Source: Telmatospirillum siberiense (GTDB lineage: Bacteria > Pseudomonadota > Alphaproteobacteria > Rhodospirillales > Magnetospirillaceae). From it: a stretch of 64,000 bases of DNA. Numbering within the stretch: position 1 is the first letter of the stretch; every line of letters begins with the position of its first letter. Of this stretch, positions 42,767 to 51,654 are shown piece by piece. The notes beneath the pieces were generated by a model that ran no database searches, was not told where the DNA came from, and was given only the letters and a program-made list of their open reading frames with translations. A program made the translations under genes and the position numbers. The stretch covers positions 248,001-312,000 of the forward strand of contig NZ_PIUM01000002.1 in the NCBI RefSeq assembly GCF_002845745.1, in the 5' to 3' direction.

Positions 42767-43357
42767 TCAGTGTCTTCCCAGCCAGGGGCCGAAGGTCGAG
42801 CGGATATTGGGGTCGATATCGCCGTTGAAGCCCTTCACCAGATCCTCGACCATGTCGTAGAGCAGCTTGTCGCGGTCGTTCAGCTTCATGCCTTCCTGCT
42901 CGGTCTGGCTGCGGGTCTGCTTGCCGGTGACCTCGGCGGTGACGAACTGCTTGTCGTCGAGCATTTGCAGGGCGACGTCGACCGACATGTCGACCCGGGC
43001 GGCCTGTTCCCTCTTGAACATGCCGGTGAAGCCCTTGTCGGTCTGGAGGGGTGTTTCGGTGGCCGAGGCGTCGCGGATGACGACACGCAACGTCCCGGTG
43101 CGGCCGATCGGCTGCAGGCGGTCCTGGACCCAGCGCTTCAGGGCGCCTTCCGGCGAAACCGGCATGTCATATTCGATATGCGGCGCCTGTGCCGGCGGCT
43201 GATATTGCGATACCACTTCGATCCTGCCGATATCCAATTGCACGGGTGGCAGATTGCGGAAGGTGAGTTCCGGGAAGCGGTGCATCGGCGGGGCGGACGA
43301 ACAGGCGGCAAGAAGGGAACAAAAACCGATCATCAGGGCAAGGTGACGCAAGGACAT
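42767..43357 (-). CDS. Putative outer-membrane lipoprotein (LPS/ABC-type auxiliary-like)
   Basis: A 196-residue exported lipoprotein; the lipobox is SLLAACS (Cys about 19). The mature part has IGRIEVVSQYQPPAQAPHIE, ALKRWVQDRLQPIGRTGTLR and LNDRDKLLYDMVEDLVKGFN. It looks like the conserved hypothetical periplasmic lipoproteins found beside hslO-argF in alphaproteobacteria; an exact function is not known. Start ATG 43357 has only a weak ribosome binding site. It is followed by a REP element at the 3' side. Confidence 0.7.
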   Translation of the reverse strand: MSLRHLALMIGFCSLLAACSSAPPMHRFPELTFRNLPPVQLDIGRIEVVSQYQPPAQAPHIEYDMPVSPEGALKRWVQDRLQPIGRTGTLRVVIRDASATETPLQTDKGFTGMFKREQAARVDMSVDVALQMLDDKQFVTAEVTGKQTRSQTEQEGMKLNDRDKLLYDMVEDLVKGFNGDIDPNIRSTFGPWLGRH

Positions 43358-43401
43358 GGCGGGATACTCGCTGGCTGACAAATGAACGGGCAAACGCCGG
43401 G

Positions 43402-44313
43402 TCAGGATTGGTAAAGGCGATCCAGATCCGTATTCGCAAAGACATAGCGCGATTTGCAGAACTCGCAAACCACAACCACGTCTCCACTGTCGTCGCGCAT
43501 CGATTCCACTTCCTTGCGTGGAAAGGATTTCAATGTTCCCGCGACGCGTTCGGCCGAGCAGCGGCAGTTTGCCGCCAGAGGCTTGGGGTCGTGCGGATGC
43601 AGCCCTTCGGCGTGATAAAGCCGATGCAGGAGCGCCCCGACCCCGACTTTCGGGCCGAGCAGTTCGTCGTCGCGAACGCTTGCCGTCAGGATGGCGGCGC
43701 GGTTCCAGGCCTCGTCGGCTTCTTCCGCCGTGAAGATCGGGCTGTTCTGTCCCAACGGCATGCGCTGGATCATCACCGCGCCGCCCCGCCAGCCGTCGCT
43801 TCCCATGGGCGCCCGGACGGCGGCCTGGAGATGGGTCTGAAGCTGTTCCGACTGTTCGAAATAGCGGTGCGCGCACTCCGCCAGGGTTTTGCCTTCCAGC
43901 TCGACAATGCCCTGATAGCGGTCGGTATCCGGTCCCTGGTCGACGGTGAAGGCTAGATAGCCCTTGCCGATCAGGCCGGGCACCACGGCGCCGCCGGCGG
44001 CCAGGGCGGTGGCCAGCTTCCCGGCATCGAAGCGGGCATAGCCGCGAAGGTCCCCGGCGCTGGTGACGTCGGCGACGATCAGCGGAATGGCGCCGTCGGC
44101 TTGAATTTGCAGGGTGAAGATGCCGTCGAATTTCAGGGCGCCGGCCAGGGCCGCCGCCAGGACCAGGGTCTCGGCGAGCAATGCCGCCACCGCCGGCGGA
44201 TAATCGTGCCCGGCCATGATCACGTCCAGGGCCGGGCCCAGGCGGACGGCCCGCCCGCGGATGGCGCCGGCGTCGATCAGAAAAGGCTGAATAAGATCGT
44301 TGTCGATGCTCAC
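43402..44313 (-). CDS. hslO: Redox-regulated chaperone Hsp33
   Basis: A 303-residue Hsp33 holdase, active when oxidised in the cytosol. The C-terminal zinc switch is present: [10 protein letters not shown] (CxC) and [10 protein letters not shown] (CxxC). The N-terminal substrate domain shows [13 protein letters not shown] and [12 protein letters not shown]. Start GTG 44313 overlaps the argF stop (GTGA), implying coupled translation; GTG 44322 is an alternative. Confidence 0.95.
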   Translation of the reverse strand: MSIDNDLIQPFLIDAGAIRGRAVRLGPALDVIMAGHDYPPAVAALLAETLVLAAALAGALKFDGIFTLQIQADGAIPLIVADVTSAGDLRGYARFDAGKLATALAAGGAVVPGLIGKGYLAFTVDQGPDTDRYQGIVELEGKTLAECAHRYFEQSEQLQTHLQAAVRAPMGSDGWRGGAVMIQRMPLGQNSPIFTAEEADEAWNRAAILTASVRDDELLGPKVGVGALLHRLYHAEGLHPHDPKPLAANCRCSAERVAGTLKSFPRKEVESMRDDSGDVVVVCEFCKSRYVFANTDLDRLYQS

Positions 44314-45215
44314 AACAGGCACCAGGACAGGACCCCCTTCTGCACATGCATGCGGTTCTCGGCTTCGTCCCAGACCAGGGACTGCGGTCCGTCCATCACC
44401 GGATCGGTCACTTCCTCGCCGCGATGGGCCGGCAGGCAGTGCATGAAGACGGCGTCGGCCTTGGCGCGCGCCATCAGGCCCTGGTTGACCTGGAAGGGGG
44501 TCAGAAGATTGCGGCGGTTGCTTTCGTCGAACCCCATCGAGACCCAGGTGTCGGTCAGCACGCAGTCGGCGCCCTGAACGGCCTCCACCGGATCGGTGGT
44601 CAGCAGAACCTTCGCCCCCTTGCCGCGCGCCCAGTCGACGGCTTTGGGGTTGGGCATCAGGTCGGGCGGGCAGGCCAGGCGCATCTCGAACTTGAAATGC
44701 GCGGCGGCTTGAATCCAGGTGGCGGCGACATTGTTGCCATCGCCGCTCCAGGCCACGACCTTGCCTTCCAGCGAACCGCGATGTTCCTCATAGGTCATCA
44801 CGTCGGCCATGACCTGGCAGGGGTGGGTGTCGTCGGTCAGCCCGTTGATCACCGGAACCGTGGCATAGGCGGCCAGTTCCGTGAGCTTTTGGGGATCGTT
44901 GGTGCGGATCATGATGGCGTCGACATAGCGCGACAGCACGCGGGCGGTGTCGGCGATGGTTTCGCCGCGTCCCAGTTGCGTGTCGTTGTGGGTGAGCACG
45001 ATGACGTCGCCGCCCAGCTGCCGCATGCCGGCCTCGAAGGATACGCGCGTGCGCGTCGACGGCTTTTCGAAGATCATCGCCAGAATGCGCCCCTGCAAGG
45101 GCCGGGCGCCATATTCGCAGGTCCCGTTCTTGTAAGCCTTGCCGAGCTCAAGAATGCGCCGCAGCGTCGCGGTGTCGAAACGGTCGAGGTCAAGGAAATG
45201 CCGTAAGCTATTCAT
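44310..45215 (-). CDS. argF: Ornithine carbamoyltransferase
   Basis: A 301-residue enzyme of arginine synthesis that makes citrulline from ornithine and carbamoyl phosphate. Motifs: [12 protein letters not shown] (carbamoyl phosphate), [11 protein letters not shown] and [14 protein letters not shown] (ornithine side). It begins directly after the argD stop with no spacer and overlaps hslO, so argD-argF-hslO form one transcript. Confidence 0.97.
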   Translation of the reverse strand: MNSLRHFLDLDRFDTATLRRILELGKAYKNGTCEYGARPLQGRILAMIFEKPSTRTRVSFEAGMRQLGGDVIVLTHNDTQLGRGETIADTARVLSRYVDAIMIRTNDPQKLTELAAYATVPVINGLTDDTHPCQVMADVMTYEEHRGSLEGKVVAWSGDGNNVAATWIQAAAHFKFEMRLACPPDLMPNPKAVDWARGKGAKVLLTTDPVEAVQGADCVLTDTWVSMGFDESNRRNLLTPFQVNQGLMARAKADAVFMHCLPAHRGEEVTDPVMDGPQSLVWDEAENRMHVQKGVLSWCLL

Positions 45216-46388
45216 TCAGGCTGCCAGTTCTTTGCACGCGGCGTCGATGATTTCGGCCGCTTCCGCGATATGCGCGGGTTCGACGATCAGGGGCGGCACG
45301 AACCGCTCCACGTTGTCGCCGGCACCGACGGCCAGCAGGCCGCGGTCCAGCAGGGCCTTGTTGAGGGCGGTGTTTGGCACCTTGCATTTCAGGCCTTGCA
45401 GCAAGCCGGCGCCGCGCTGGTCCTCCAGCACCTTGGGATGGGCCTTGACCAAGCGTCCGAAGGTATCCCACAGGAGCGATCCCATCTTCTGGACATGCTC
45501 CATGAAGCCGTCGGCAAGCAGGATGTCCAGGGTGGCGCCGGCCGCCGCCATGGCGAGAGGATTGCCGCCGAAGGTGCTGCCGTGGGAACCCGGGGTCATT
45601 CCGGAGGCCGCCTTTTCGGTGGCCAGGACGGCGCCGAGCGGGAATCCGCCGCCCAGGCCCTTGGCGGTACCGAGGACGTCGGGCGTGATGCCGGCCCATT
45701 CATAGGCATAGAGCTTGCCGGTGCGTCCGTTGCCGGTCTGCACCTCGTCCAGCGCCAGCAGGATGCCGAACTCGTCGGCGACGGCGCGCAAGGCCCGCAG
45801 ATAGTCGAGGCTGGCCGGAACGATGCCGCCTTCGCCCTGGACCGGTTCGACCAGGATGCCTGCCGTATGGGGGCCGATGGCGGCGCGCAGTTCGTTCAGG
45901 TTGCCATAGGCGACCCGATCGAAACCGTCGACGATGGGGGCGAAGCCCTTCAGATGCTTCTCCTGGCCGCCGGCGGCGATGGTGGCCAGCGTCCTGCCAT
46001 GGAAGGCTCCGCGCGCGACGATGATGCGGTTGCGCTCGGGGTGACCGGCTTCATAATGGTACTTGCGCACCAGCTTGATGACGCCTTCCATCGCTTCGGC
46101 GCCTGAATTGCAGAAGAAGACGGTGTCGGCGAAGCTATGGGCGATCAGCCGGGCGGCCACGGCTTCCTGGCCCGGAACGCGGTAGAGGTTCGAGCAGTGC
46201 CAGAGCTTTTCGGCCTGGGCCTTCAGCGCGGCGACCAGATGGGGATGGGCGTGGCCCAGCGAATTGACCGCGACGCCCGAGCCAAAATCCAGATAACGTC
46301 GTCCCTCCGTCGACACCAAATACATTCCCTCGCCCTTTTCAAAGGCGATGTCGGCGCGCGAATAGACTGGCAAAACGGTAGAAATCAC
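45216..46388 (-). CDS. argD: Acetylornithine aminotransferase
   Basis: A 390-residue class-III PLP aminotransferase producing N-acetylornithine for arginine synthesis, often also active on succinyldiaminopimelate. Seen are FCNSGAEAMEGVIKL, the metal-free LALDEVQTGNGRTGKL and the Schiff-base lysine in VLGTAKGLGGGFPLGA. Start GTG 46388 has GGGAGA about six bases upstream. It is followed without gap by argF. Upstream lies a repeat-filled spacer that must carry the promoter. Confidence 0.95.
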   Translation of the reverse strand: MISTVLPVYSRADIAFEKGEGMYLVSTEGRRYLDFGSGVAVNSLGHAHPHLVAALKAQAEKLWHCSNLYRVPGQEAVAARLIAHSFADTVFFCNSGAEAMEGVIKLVRKYHYEAGHPERNRIIVARGAFHGRTLATIAAGGQEKHLKGFAPIVDGFDRVAYGNLNELRAAIGPHTAGILVEPVQGEGGIVPASLDYLRALRAVADEFGILLALDEVQTGNGRTGKLYAYEWAGITPDVLGTAKGLGGGFPLGAVLATEKAASGMTPGSHGSTFGGNPLAMAAAGATLDILLADGFMEHVQKMGSLLWDTFGRLVKAHPKVLEDQRGAGLLQGLKCKVPNTALNKALLDRGLLAVGAGDNVERFVPPLIVEPAHIAEAAEIIDAACKELAA

Positions 46389-46521
46389 GAGCACTCTCCC
46401 GAACGCAAAGTGGGCACCGCAAAGGGGCCGCGCTCACGGAAAGCGGCAGAATATCGGCGCGTTCGTCTTAAAAGTCAACGAGCTCCTCGCGGGACGCGAG
46501 GAGCTTGACTTTATATGGTGT

Positions 46522-46617
46522 TCCTCAGGCGCCGGGCGGGGCCATCCGGCCCCTTGGCTTACGCGCCAACGGTGGCGCGGGACCTCAACGGCCCAGTCGC
46601 GGGCGATGCCCGCTCCG
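46522..46617 (+). repeat. Modular hairpin repeat, copy with GGGGCC stem
   Basis: Order of parts: CCTCAGGCGCCGGGC, variable stem GGGGCC-atcc-GGCCCC, CTTGGCTT, CGCGCC-aacggt-GGCGCG, CCTCAACGGCCC and CGGGC-gat-GCCCG. The same order is seen at 46631-46727 and in the core of the elements at 22944 and 28708. Confidence 0.8.
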
Positions 46618-46630
46618 GTTTATAATTTTG

Positions 46631-46727
46631 TCCCTCAGACGCCGGGCGCCGGCATCCGCCGGCTTGGCTTACGCGCCAACGGTGGCGCGGGGCCTCAACG
46701 GCCCAGTCGTGGGCGATGCCCGCTCCG
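46631..46727 (+). repeat. Modular hairpin repeat, copy with GCCGGC stem
   Basis: Nearly identical to the copy 100 bp upstream except that the variable stem is GCCGGC-atcc-GCCGGC and GGCC pairing replaces GACC in the third hairpin. Together with the first copy it makes a tandem array in the argD upstream spacer. Confidence 0.8.
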
Positions 46728-46805
46728 TTCCTCGTCTCCACCGTCTTTATGTATAACCCGACCGGAGCCGGCGTAGCCGGTGACTAGCGCGTTGAGCGTG
46801 CCGCA

Positions 46806-46838
46806 GCTTATGCCGGGAGCGTCAGCGGAGGCATAAGC
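46806..46838. repeat. Perfect 9-bp stem hairpin in repeat cluster
   Basis: GCTTATGCC (46806-46814) pairs with GGCATAAGC (46830-46838) around a 15-nt loop. It lies between the direct and inverted modular repeats. Confidence 0.6.
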
Positions 46839-46842
46839 GAGG

Positions 46843-46882
46843 AAAGCCAAGGGGCCGGATGGCCCCGCCCGGCGCCTGAGGG
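46843..46882 (-). repeat. Modular hairpin repeat, inverted partial copy
   Basis: The reverse complement reads CCCTCAGGCGCCGGGCGGGG then CCATCCGGCCCCTTGGCTT, matching the first part of the 46522 copy, in opposite orientation. Confidence 0.8.
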
Positions 46883-46890
46883 CTATTTAA

Positions 46891-46928
46891 AAGCCAAGGG
46901 CGCGAATGCGCCCGCCAGGCGCGTAATC
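46891..46928 (-). repeat. Modular hairpin repeat, inverted partial copy with GGGCGC stem
   Basis: On the minus strand: CGCCTGGC, stem GGGCGC-attc-GCGCCC, then TTGGCTT. Its end overlaps the stop codon of the ABC-2 permease gene. Confidence 0.65.
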
Positions 46929-47766
46929 AAGCCTTCAGCTTATAACCCGTCTGGAACATGCGGAAGGCGACCAGACCCAGAAACAGATCGGCGAGGCCGA
47001 CGACCAGGGCGCCGATGCCCAGAGAGCCGTCGGCATGGCCGATGAACCCATAGCGGAAACCGTCGATCATATAGAAGAAGGGGTTGGCCAGGGCGAACAG
47101 GTGGAAACCTTCGGGCAGGCGGTCGATGGAATAAAAGGTGCCGGACAGGAAGGAAAGCGGGGTCACGATGAAATTGGTGACCGCCGCCATATGATCGAAT
47201 TTATCGGCCCAGATGCCCCCGATCATGCCGAGCAGCGAGAGCATCAGGCAGGCCATGACGCCATGATAGAGAATGACCAGCGGATGGATGATCGGCAGAT
47301 GGACGAAGCAGGCCATGGCCAGGGTGACGGCGATGCCGACCACCAGGCCGCGGATGACGCCGCCCAGGGCGAAGGCCACCGTCAGTTCCAGCGCGGAAAG
47401 CGGCGGCATCAGGACGTCGACGATGTTGCCCTGAACCTTGGCGATGATCAGCGACGAGGAGGTGTTGGCGAAGGCGTTCTGGGTCATCGCCATCATGACC
47501 AGACCGGGGGCGAGGAACTGGGAGAACGGTACGCCGCCGACGTCGAGCGAGGCCCGGCCGATGGCCAGGACGAAGATCGCCAGGAACATCAGGGTGGTCA
47601 CCACGGGGGCGACGATGGTCTGGAAATAGACCTTGACGAACCGACGCACCTCCTTGGCGGTGAGGGTCCAAAGACCCAGCCAGTTGACGGCATTCTGGCG
47701 GCGCGGCCCGATCTGTTGCGGGAAGGTGGCCTGCGATTGGGCGGGGGGCGTATCGATCATCGTCAT
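46927..47766 (-). CDS. ABC-2 type export permease
   Basis: A 279-residue six-helix inner-membrane permease of the ABC-2 (NodJ/YadH-like) type. Typical features are TAKEVRRFVKVYFQTIVAPV, VMMAMTQNAFANTSSSLIIAK, the TPLSFLSGTFYSIDRLPEG loop and ANPFFYMIDGFRYGF. No ATPase gene is adjacent, so its partner is elsewhere. It is divergent from recX with only 31 bases between starts. The exported substrate is unknown; lipid, polysaccharide or drug export are usual for this family. Confidence 0.9.
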   Translation of the reverse strand: MTMIDTPPAQSQATFPQQIGPRRQNAVNWLGLWTLTAKEVRRFVKVYFQTIVAPVVTTLMFLAIFVLAIGRASLDVGGVPFSQFLAPGLVMMAMTQNAFANTSSSLIIAKVQGNIVDVLMPPLSALELTVAFALGGVIRGLVVGIAVTLAMACFVHLPIIHPLVILYHGVMACLMLSLLGMIGGIWADKFDHMAAVTNFIVTPLSFLSGTFYSIDRLPEGFHLFALANPFFYMIDGFRYGFIGHADGSLGIGALVVGLADLFLGLVAFRMFQTGYKLKA

Positions 47767-47797
47767 GATGAGCCGAAATCTGCGCTATGCTGAGCCG

Positions 47798-48349
47798 ATG
47801 AGCAAGCCCCGTCCACCAAAGCGGATCTCGAAAACCTCTCTCGAAAACGCCGCTTTATTTTATCTCGAACGATTTTCCGCTTCGGCCGAAGGCCTGCGTC
47901 GCGTCCTGATGCGCCGCGTCGAGCGGGCCGCCCGCGTTTTCGGCGACGATCCGGCCGACGGCGCCGTCCTGGTCGATGACCTGGTGCGCCGCTACCAGGC
48001 CAGCGGTCTGCTCGACGACCAACGTTATGCCGAAGGCAAGAGCCGGAGTCTGTTGCGGCGCGGCTGTTCGCCAAGGGCGATCCGTCAGGACCTGGCCCGG
48101 CGCGGCCTTGAGGCTTCGGTGATCGACGAGGCGTTGCAAGGGTTGGCCGCGGATCTGGCCGAGGATGCGGTGACGCTCGACCGCGCCGCCGCCGAGGCTT
48201 TTGTGCGCCGCCGCCGGCTGGGTCCGCATCGTCCACCGGACCTGCGCGCCCAGAATCGCGATCGCGACATGGCGGCCCTGGGGCGTGCCGGCTTCTCCTG
48301 GGAAATCGCCCGCGCGGTGCTTGGTGGGACCGGCGACGGCGACGAATAG
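47798..48349 (+). CDS. recX: RecA regulator RecX
   Basis: A 183-residue RecX-type modulator of RecA filaments. Three-helix repeats are visible: LENAALFYLERFSASAEGLR, then RRGCSPRAIRQDLARRGLEA and RAGFSWEIARAVLGG. Start ATG 47798 gives the usual length; an in-frame ATG at 47765 would overlap the divergent permease start. recA itself is not in the window. Confidence 0.9.
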   Translation: MSKPRPPKRISKTSLENAALFYLERFSASAEGLRRVLMRRVERAARVFGDDPADGAVLVDDLVRRYQASGLLDDQRYAEGKSRSLLRRGCSPRAIRQDLARRGLEASVIDEALQGLAADLAEDAVTLDRAAAEAFVRRRRLGPHRPPDLRAQNRDRDMAALGRAGFSWEIARAVLGGTGDGDE

Positions 48350-48490
48350 CCCGGTTTCCGCTCCATGCCGGTGCCCCCCTGGGGGCGATCGGGGCAAGGG
48401 AGAGCGAAGGGGCGTTGGATTTTGGCGAGGGATTCGGCTACTACTACCCCTCTTTGCGATTTGTCTTTTGGAAGTACGTGGATTTTGACT

Positions 48491-49351
48491 ATGGCGAGCG
48501 AGAAGTCCCTCGATGATCTCCGGCAGGAACTCGACCGTATCGATGATGCCTTGCATGATCTCCTGATGCGGCGGACCGAGGTCGTCGTGCAGGTCGGAGC
48601 GGTGAAGGGCATCGACAATGCCGCCCTGCTGCGACCCGGACGCGAGGCGGAAATCCTGCGCAGGCTGGTGTCGCGCCATCATGGCCGTTTCCCCAAGGTG
48701 TCGTTGCTGCGCATCTGGCGGGAAATCATCGGCGGCATGATCGGTTTACAGGGCGATGTCTCGGTCGCGGTGTATATGCCCGATCGGGGCGCCGGCTATC
48801 TTGAACTGGCGCGCGATCATTTCGGCGTGGTTCTGCCGATTACGCCTTTCCGTTCGGCGGGACAGGTGACCCGGACCGTTGCCGAGGGCAGCGCCACCGT
48901 CGGCATCATGCCGATGCCCGATCGCGAGGATGTCGAAGCCTGGTGGATCAGCCTGATGGGCGACAGCCCCGATCTGCCGCGTATCATCGCCAGGCTGCCG
49001 TTTTCCGGTCCCGGACCGGGCCGTGGCGACGGGCTGGAGGCTTTGGCCATCGGCCGGCTGGCGCCCGAGCCCACCGGATACGACCGATCCTGGCTGGCTC
49101 TTGAGACGGCGCCCGATATCAGCCGTGCCCGGCTGCGGTCGGTCCTGTCGGCCGCCGGCATCGAGCCGACCATGCTGGCCGCTACTCAGCGGACCGAGGA
49201 AAACTGGCTGCATCTGGTGGAGGTGTCCGGCCATCTGGGGGCGGACGACCGCCGGATCCGCCGTCTGGTCGAACTCAAGCAGCCGGTGTTCCATGCCGTC
49301 GTGCTGGGCGGCTATCCCGTTCCCTTCAGTCAGGAAGATTTGACCGACTGA
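48491..49351 (+). CDS. Chorismate mutase with degenerate prephenate-dehydratase-like C-terminal part
   Basis: A 286-residue protein. Residues 1-90 are an AroQ-type chorismate mutase (LDDLRQELDRIDDALHDLLM, VGAVKGIDNAALLRPGREAE, LRIWREIIGGMIGLQ). The rest resembles the prephenate dehydratase fold of P-proteins (VAVYMPDRGAGYLELARDHFG, FRSAGQVTRTVAEGSATVGI) but lacks a recognisable Thr-Arg-Asp catalytic motif, so dehydratase activity is unlikely. It is first in the cluster with hisC-like and tyrA genes, placing it in tyrosine/phenylalanine synthesis. The C-terminal part may bind an aromatic effector. Confidence 0.85.
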   Translation: MASEKSLDDLRQELDRIDDALHDLLMRRTEVVVQVGAVKGIDNAALLRPGREAEILRRLVSRHHGRFPKVSLLRIWREIIGGMIGLQGDVSVAVYMPDRGAGYLELARDHFGVVLPITPFRSAGQVTRTVAEGSATVGIMPMPDREDVEAWWISLMGDSPDLPRIIARLPFSGPGPGRGDGLEALAIGRLAPEPTGYDRSWLALETAPDISRARLRSVLSAAGIEPTMLAATQRTEENWLHLVEVSGHLGADDRRIRRLVELKQPVFHAVVLGGYPVPFSQEDLTD

Positions 49352-49380
49352 GTTCTCTCGAACCCAATAAGAAGACCAAA

Positions 49381-50472
49381 ATGACGTCTCCCAAGCCTCG
49401 TCCCGGTATTCTGGACATCAATCCCTATGTCGCGGGGACGTCCAGGCTGACCGGCATCGACCGTGTGATCAAGCTCTCCTCCAACGAAGGCGCCCTGGGA
49501 CCGAGCCCGAGGGCTTTGGCCGCCTATCAGGCGATGGCGGGCGAGATGCACCGTTATCCGGACGGACATGCGGTGGCTTTGCGCGAGGCTCTGGCGGCGC
49601 GGGATGGATTGAAGGCCGAGCAGATCGTCTGCGGCGCCGGTTCCGATGAACTGCTGCAGCTTCTGGTGCGCGGCTATGCGGGTTTCGGCGACGAGGTGCT
49701 CTACAGCCGTCACGGCTTTCTGGTCTATCCGATCGCCGCCAAGGCCAGTGGGGCGACGCCGGTCTTCGCCGAGGAGATCGATCTGACCGCCTCGGTCGAT
49801 AATCTGCTGGCCGCGGTGACCGAGCGGACGCGCATTCTTTTCATCGCCAATCCCAACAATCCGACGGGGACCTATCTGTCCGTCTCCGAGATGAGGCGTC
49901 TGCGCGACGGATTGCCCGGCCATGTTCTGCTGGTCATCGATGCCGCCTATGCCGAGTTCGCCGACCGCAACGATTACAGTCCCGGGGCCGATCTGGTCGA
50001 GACCTCGGAGAATGTCGTGATGACGCGGACGTTCTCCAAAATTTACGGCATGGGCGGTCTTCGTCTCGGTTGGGCCTATTGCCCGCCGGCCGTCGCCGAC
50101 GTGCTCAATCGCGTCCGTGGTCCGTTCAATGTCTCCTCGGCTGCGCTGGAGGCCGGCCTTGCGGCGGTGGAGGACGGCGAATTTCTCGATCTCGCCCAAC
50201 GCCACAACAGCTATTGGCGGGCCTGGTTCGAGGAAAAGGTCAGAAGTCTGGGCCTCGAGACCATTCCCAGCGTGACCAATTTCATCCTGGTCCGCTTTCC
50301 CGGGGAAGCCGGACGCGATGCCGCCGCCGCCGACGTCTTCCTGCGCGGCAAGGGCATCATCGTGCGGGCCATGGGGACCTACGGCCTGTCCGACTGTCTC
50401 AGGATCACTATCGGTCGTGATGACGAGATGCAGGCGGCCGTGGCGGCGCTTGCTGAATTCCGGGGGGCGTGA
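49381..50472 (+). CDS. hisC: HisC-type aminotransferase (histidinol-phosphate/aromatic)
   Basis: A 363-residue class-I/II PLP aminotransferase. Seen are KLSSNEGALGPSPRAL, IVCGAGSDELLQLLVRGY, FIANPNNPTGTYLS, the Schiff-base lysine in RTFSKIYGMGGLRLGW and LRITIGRDDEM. By motif it is HisC-like; by position between chorismate mutase and tyrA it likely transaminates prephenate or an aromatic keto acid, as HisC2-type enzymes do. It overlaps tyrA by one base (TGATG). Confidence 0.92.
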   Translation: MTSPKPRPGILDINPYVAGTSRLTGIDRVIKLSSNEGALGPSPRALAAYQAMAGEMHRYPDGHAVALREALAARDGLKAEQIVCGAGSDELLQLLVRGYAGFGDEVLYSRHGFLVYPIAAKASGATPVFAEEIDLTASVDNLLAAVTERTRILFIANPNNPTGTYLSVSEMRRLRDGLPGHVLLVIDAAYAEFADRNDYSPGADLVETSENVVMTRTFSKIYGMGGLRLGWAYCPPAVADVLNRVRGPFNVSSAALEAGLAAVEDGEFLDLAQRHNSYWRAWFEEKVRSLGLETIPSVTNFILVRFPGEAGRDAAAADVFLRGKGIIVRAMGTYGLSDCLRITIGRDDEMQAAVAALAEFRGA

Positions 50473-51353
50473 TGGCAGTACTGTTCGACAAGGTGGCGAT
50501 CATCGGCATTGGCCACATCGGTTCTTCGCTGGCCCGCGTGATCAAGCGGGATGGATTGGCCGGACGGCTGGTGACCCTGGATTCCAACTCTCTGCACCGG
50601 GCCAAGGCTCTGGAACTCGGTATCGTCGACGCCGCCACCGATGACGTCGCCGAGGCCGTCGGCGACGCCGATCTGGTCGTTTTGGCGACGCCGGTCGGAA
50701 CCTATGCCGATCTGGCCGCGGCCATCGCCCCCCATCTCAAGCAGGGCGCCATCGTCAGCGATGTCGGATCGGTAAAGATGGCGGTTCTCCGCGATGTCGG
50801 TCCGCATCTGCCGGAGGGCGTGTCGTTCGTTCCCGGCCATCCCATCGCCGGCACTGAGCACTCTGGGCCGACGGCGGGCTTCGCCGAACTGTTCCAGGGG
50901 CGCTGGTGCATCCTGACGCCGCCCGGTGGCACCGCCCAGGCGGCGGTGGACAAGGTCAGGGCCATGTGGGAATCGGCGGGCAGCACCGTTGAGATCATGG
51001 AGGCCGCGCATCATGACCGGGTGCTGGCGATCACGTCCCATCTGCCGCATCTGATCGCCTATACCATCGTCGGCACCGCGACCGATCTTGAAACCACCCT
51101 GCAGCAGGAAGTCATCAAGTTCTCGGCCTCGGGCTTTCGCGATTTCACCCGGATCGCCGCTTCCGACCCGGTGATGTGGCGCGACATCTTCCTCAATAAC
51201 CGCGAGGCGGTGCTGGAAGTCCTGCAACGCTTCACCGAGGACTTGACCGCCCTGCAACGGGCGATCCGTTGGGGCGAGGGGGACAAACTGGAAGAGCTGT
51301 TCAGTCGCACCCGCGCCATCCGTCGCTCGATCATCGACGCCAAGCAGGCGTAA
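50472..51353 (+). CDS. tyrA: Prephenate/arogenate (cyclohexadienyl) dehydrogenase
   Basis: A 293-residue NAD(P)-dependent enzyme of tyrosine synthesis. N-terminal Rossmann site VAIIGIGHIGSSLARVI, DSNSLHRAKALELG (acidic NAD-type residue) and the substrate region GHPIAGTEHSGPTAG with HHDRVLAITSHLPHLIAY are intact. ATG 50472 shares a base with the hisC stop; GTG 50469 is an alternative. With chorismate mutase and HisC it completes the route from chorismate to tyrosine via prephenate or arogenate. Confidence 0.95.
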   Translation: MAVLFDKVAIIGIGHIGSSLARVIKRDGLAGRLVTLDSNSLHRAKALELGIVDAATDDVAEAVGDADLVVLATPVGTYADLAAAIAPHLKQGAIVSDVGSVKMAVLRDVGPHLPEGVSFVPGHPIAGTEHSGPTAGFAELFQGRWCILTPPGGTAQAAVDKVRAMWESAGSTVEIMEAAHHDRVLAITSHLPHLIAYTIVGTATDLETTLQQEVIKFSASGFRDFTRIAASDPVMWRDIFLNNREAVLEVLQRFTEDLTALQRAIRWGEGDKLEELFSRTRAIRRSIIDAKQA

Positions 51354-51389
51354 GTCCTGTCGTCATTTACCGCTCTTCCGGTGTTTTGG

Positions 51390-51514
51390 TTTCGCGATTC
51401 AATCAAAAGACGTCATGCCCGTGCTTGACACGGGCATCCACGTGCCCGCTTCAAATGACCTCGGCCGATCTATGCAATCATGGATTGCCGGATCAAGTCC
51501 GGCAATGACGGTTG
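51390..51514. repeat. REP-type palindromic element
   Basis: Two hairpins, GCCCGTG-cttga-CACGGGC and ATTGCCGGA-tcaag-TCCGGCAAT, are flanked by GCGATTCAATCA-like sequence. It is a relative of 42629-42765 with changed but still paired stem bases. It lies in the 301-bp gene-free spacer 51354-51654 between tyrA and the MarR gene; nothing else was seen there. Confidence 0.75.
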
Positions 51515-51654
51515 TTGGTTGTGGTCACCACAAGAATATGGGCGACGCACAAACTGTGCCGGACAGCCGTGGGTTATTTCCAGCCATGACGGGCATAAGT
51601 AATCGGCCCTGAAATGAAAAGACGAAAATGTATGCCCCTCTCCCAAGGGCCGCG

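Noticed and set aside
46505-46928. CRISPR-like array
   Set aside because: Repeats are few, of unequal spacing, in both orientations and built of hairpins; there are no regular unique spacers and no cas genes.
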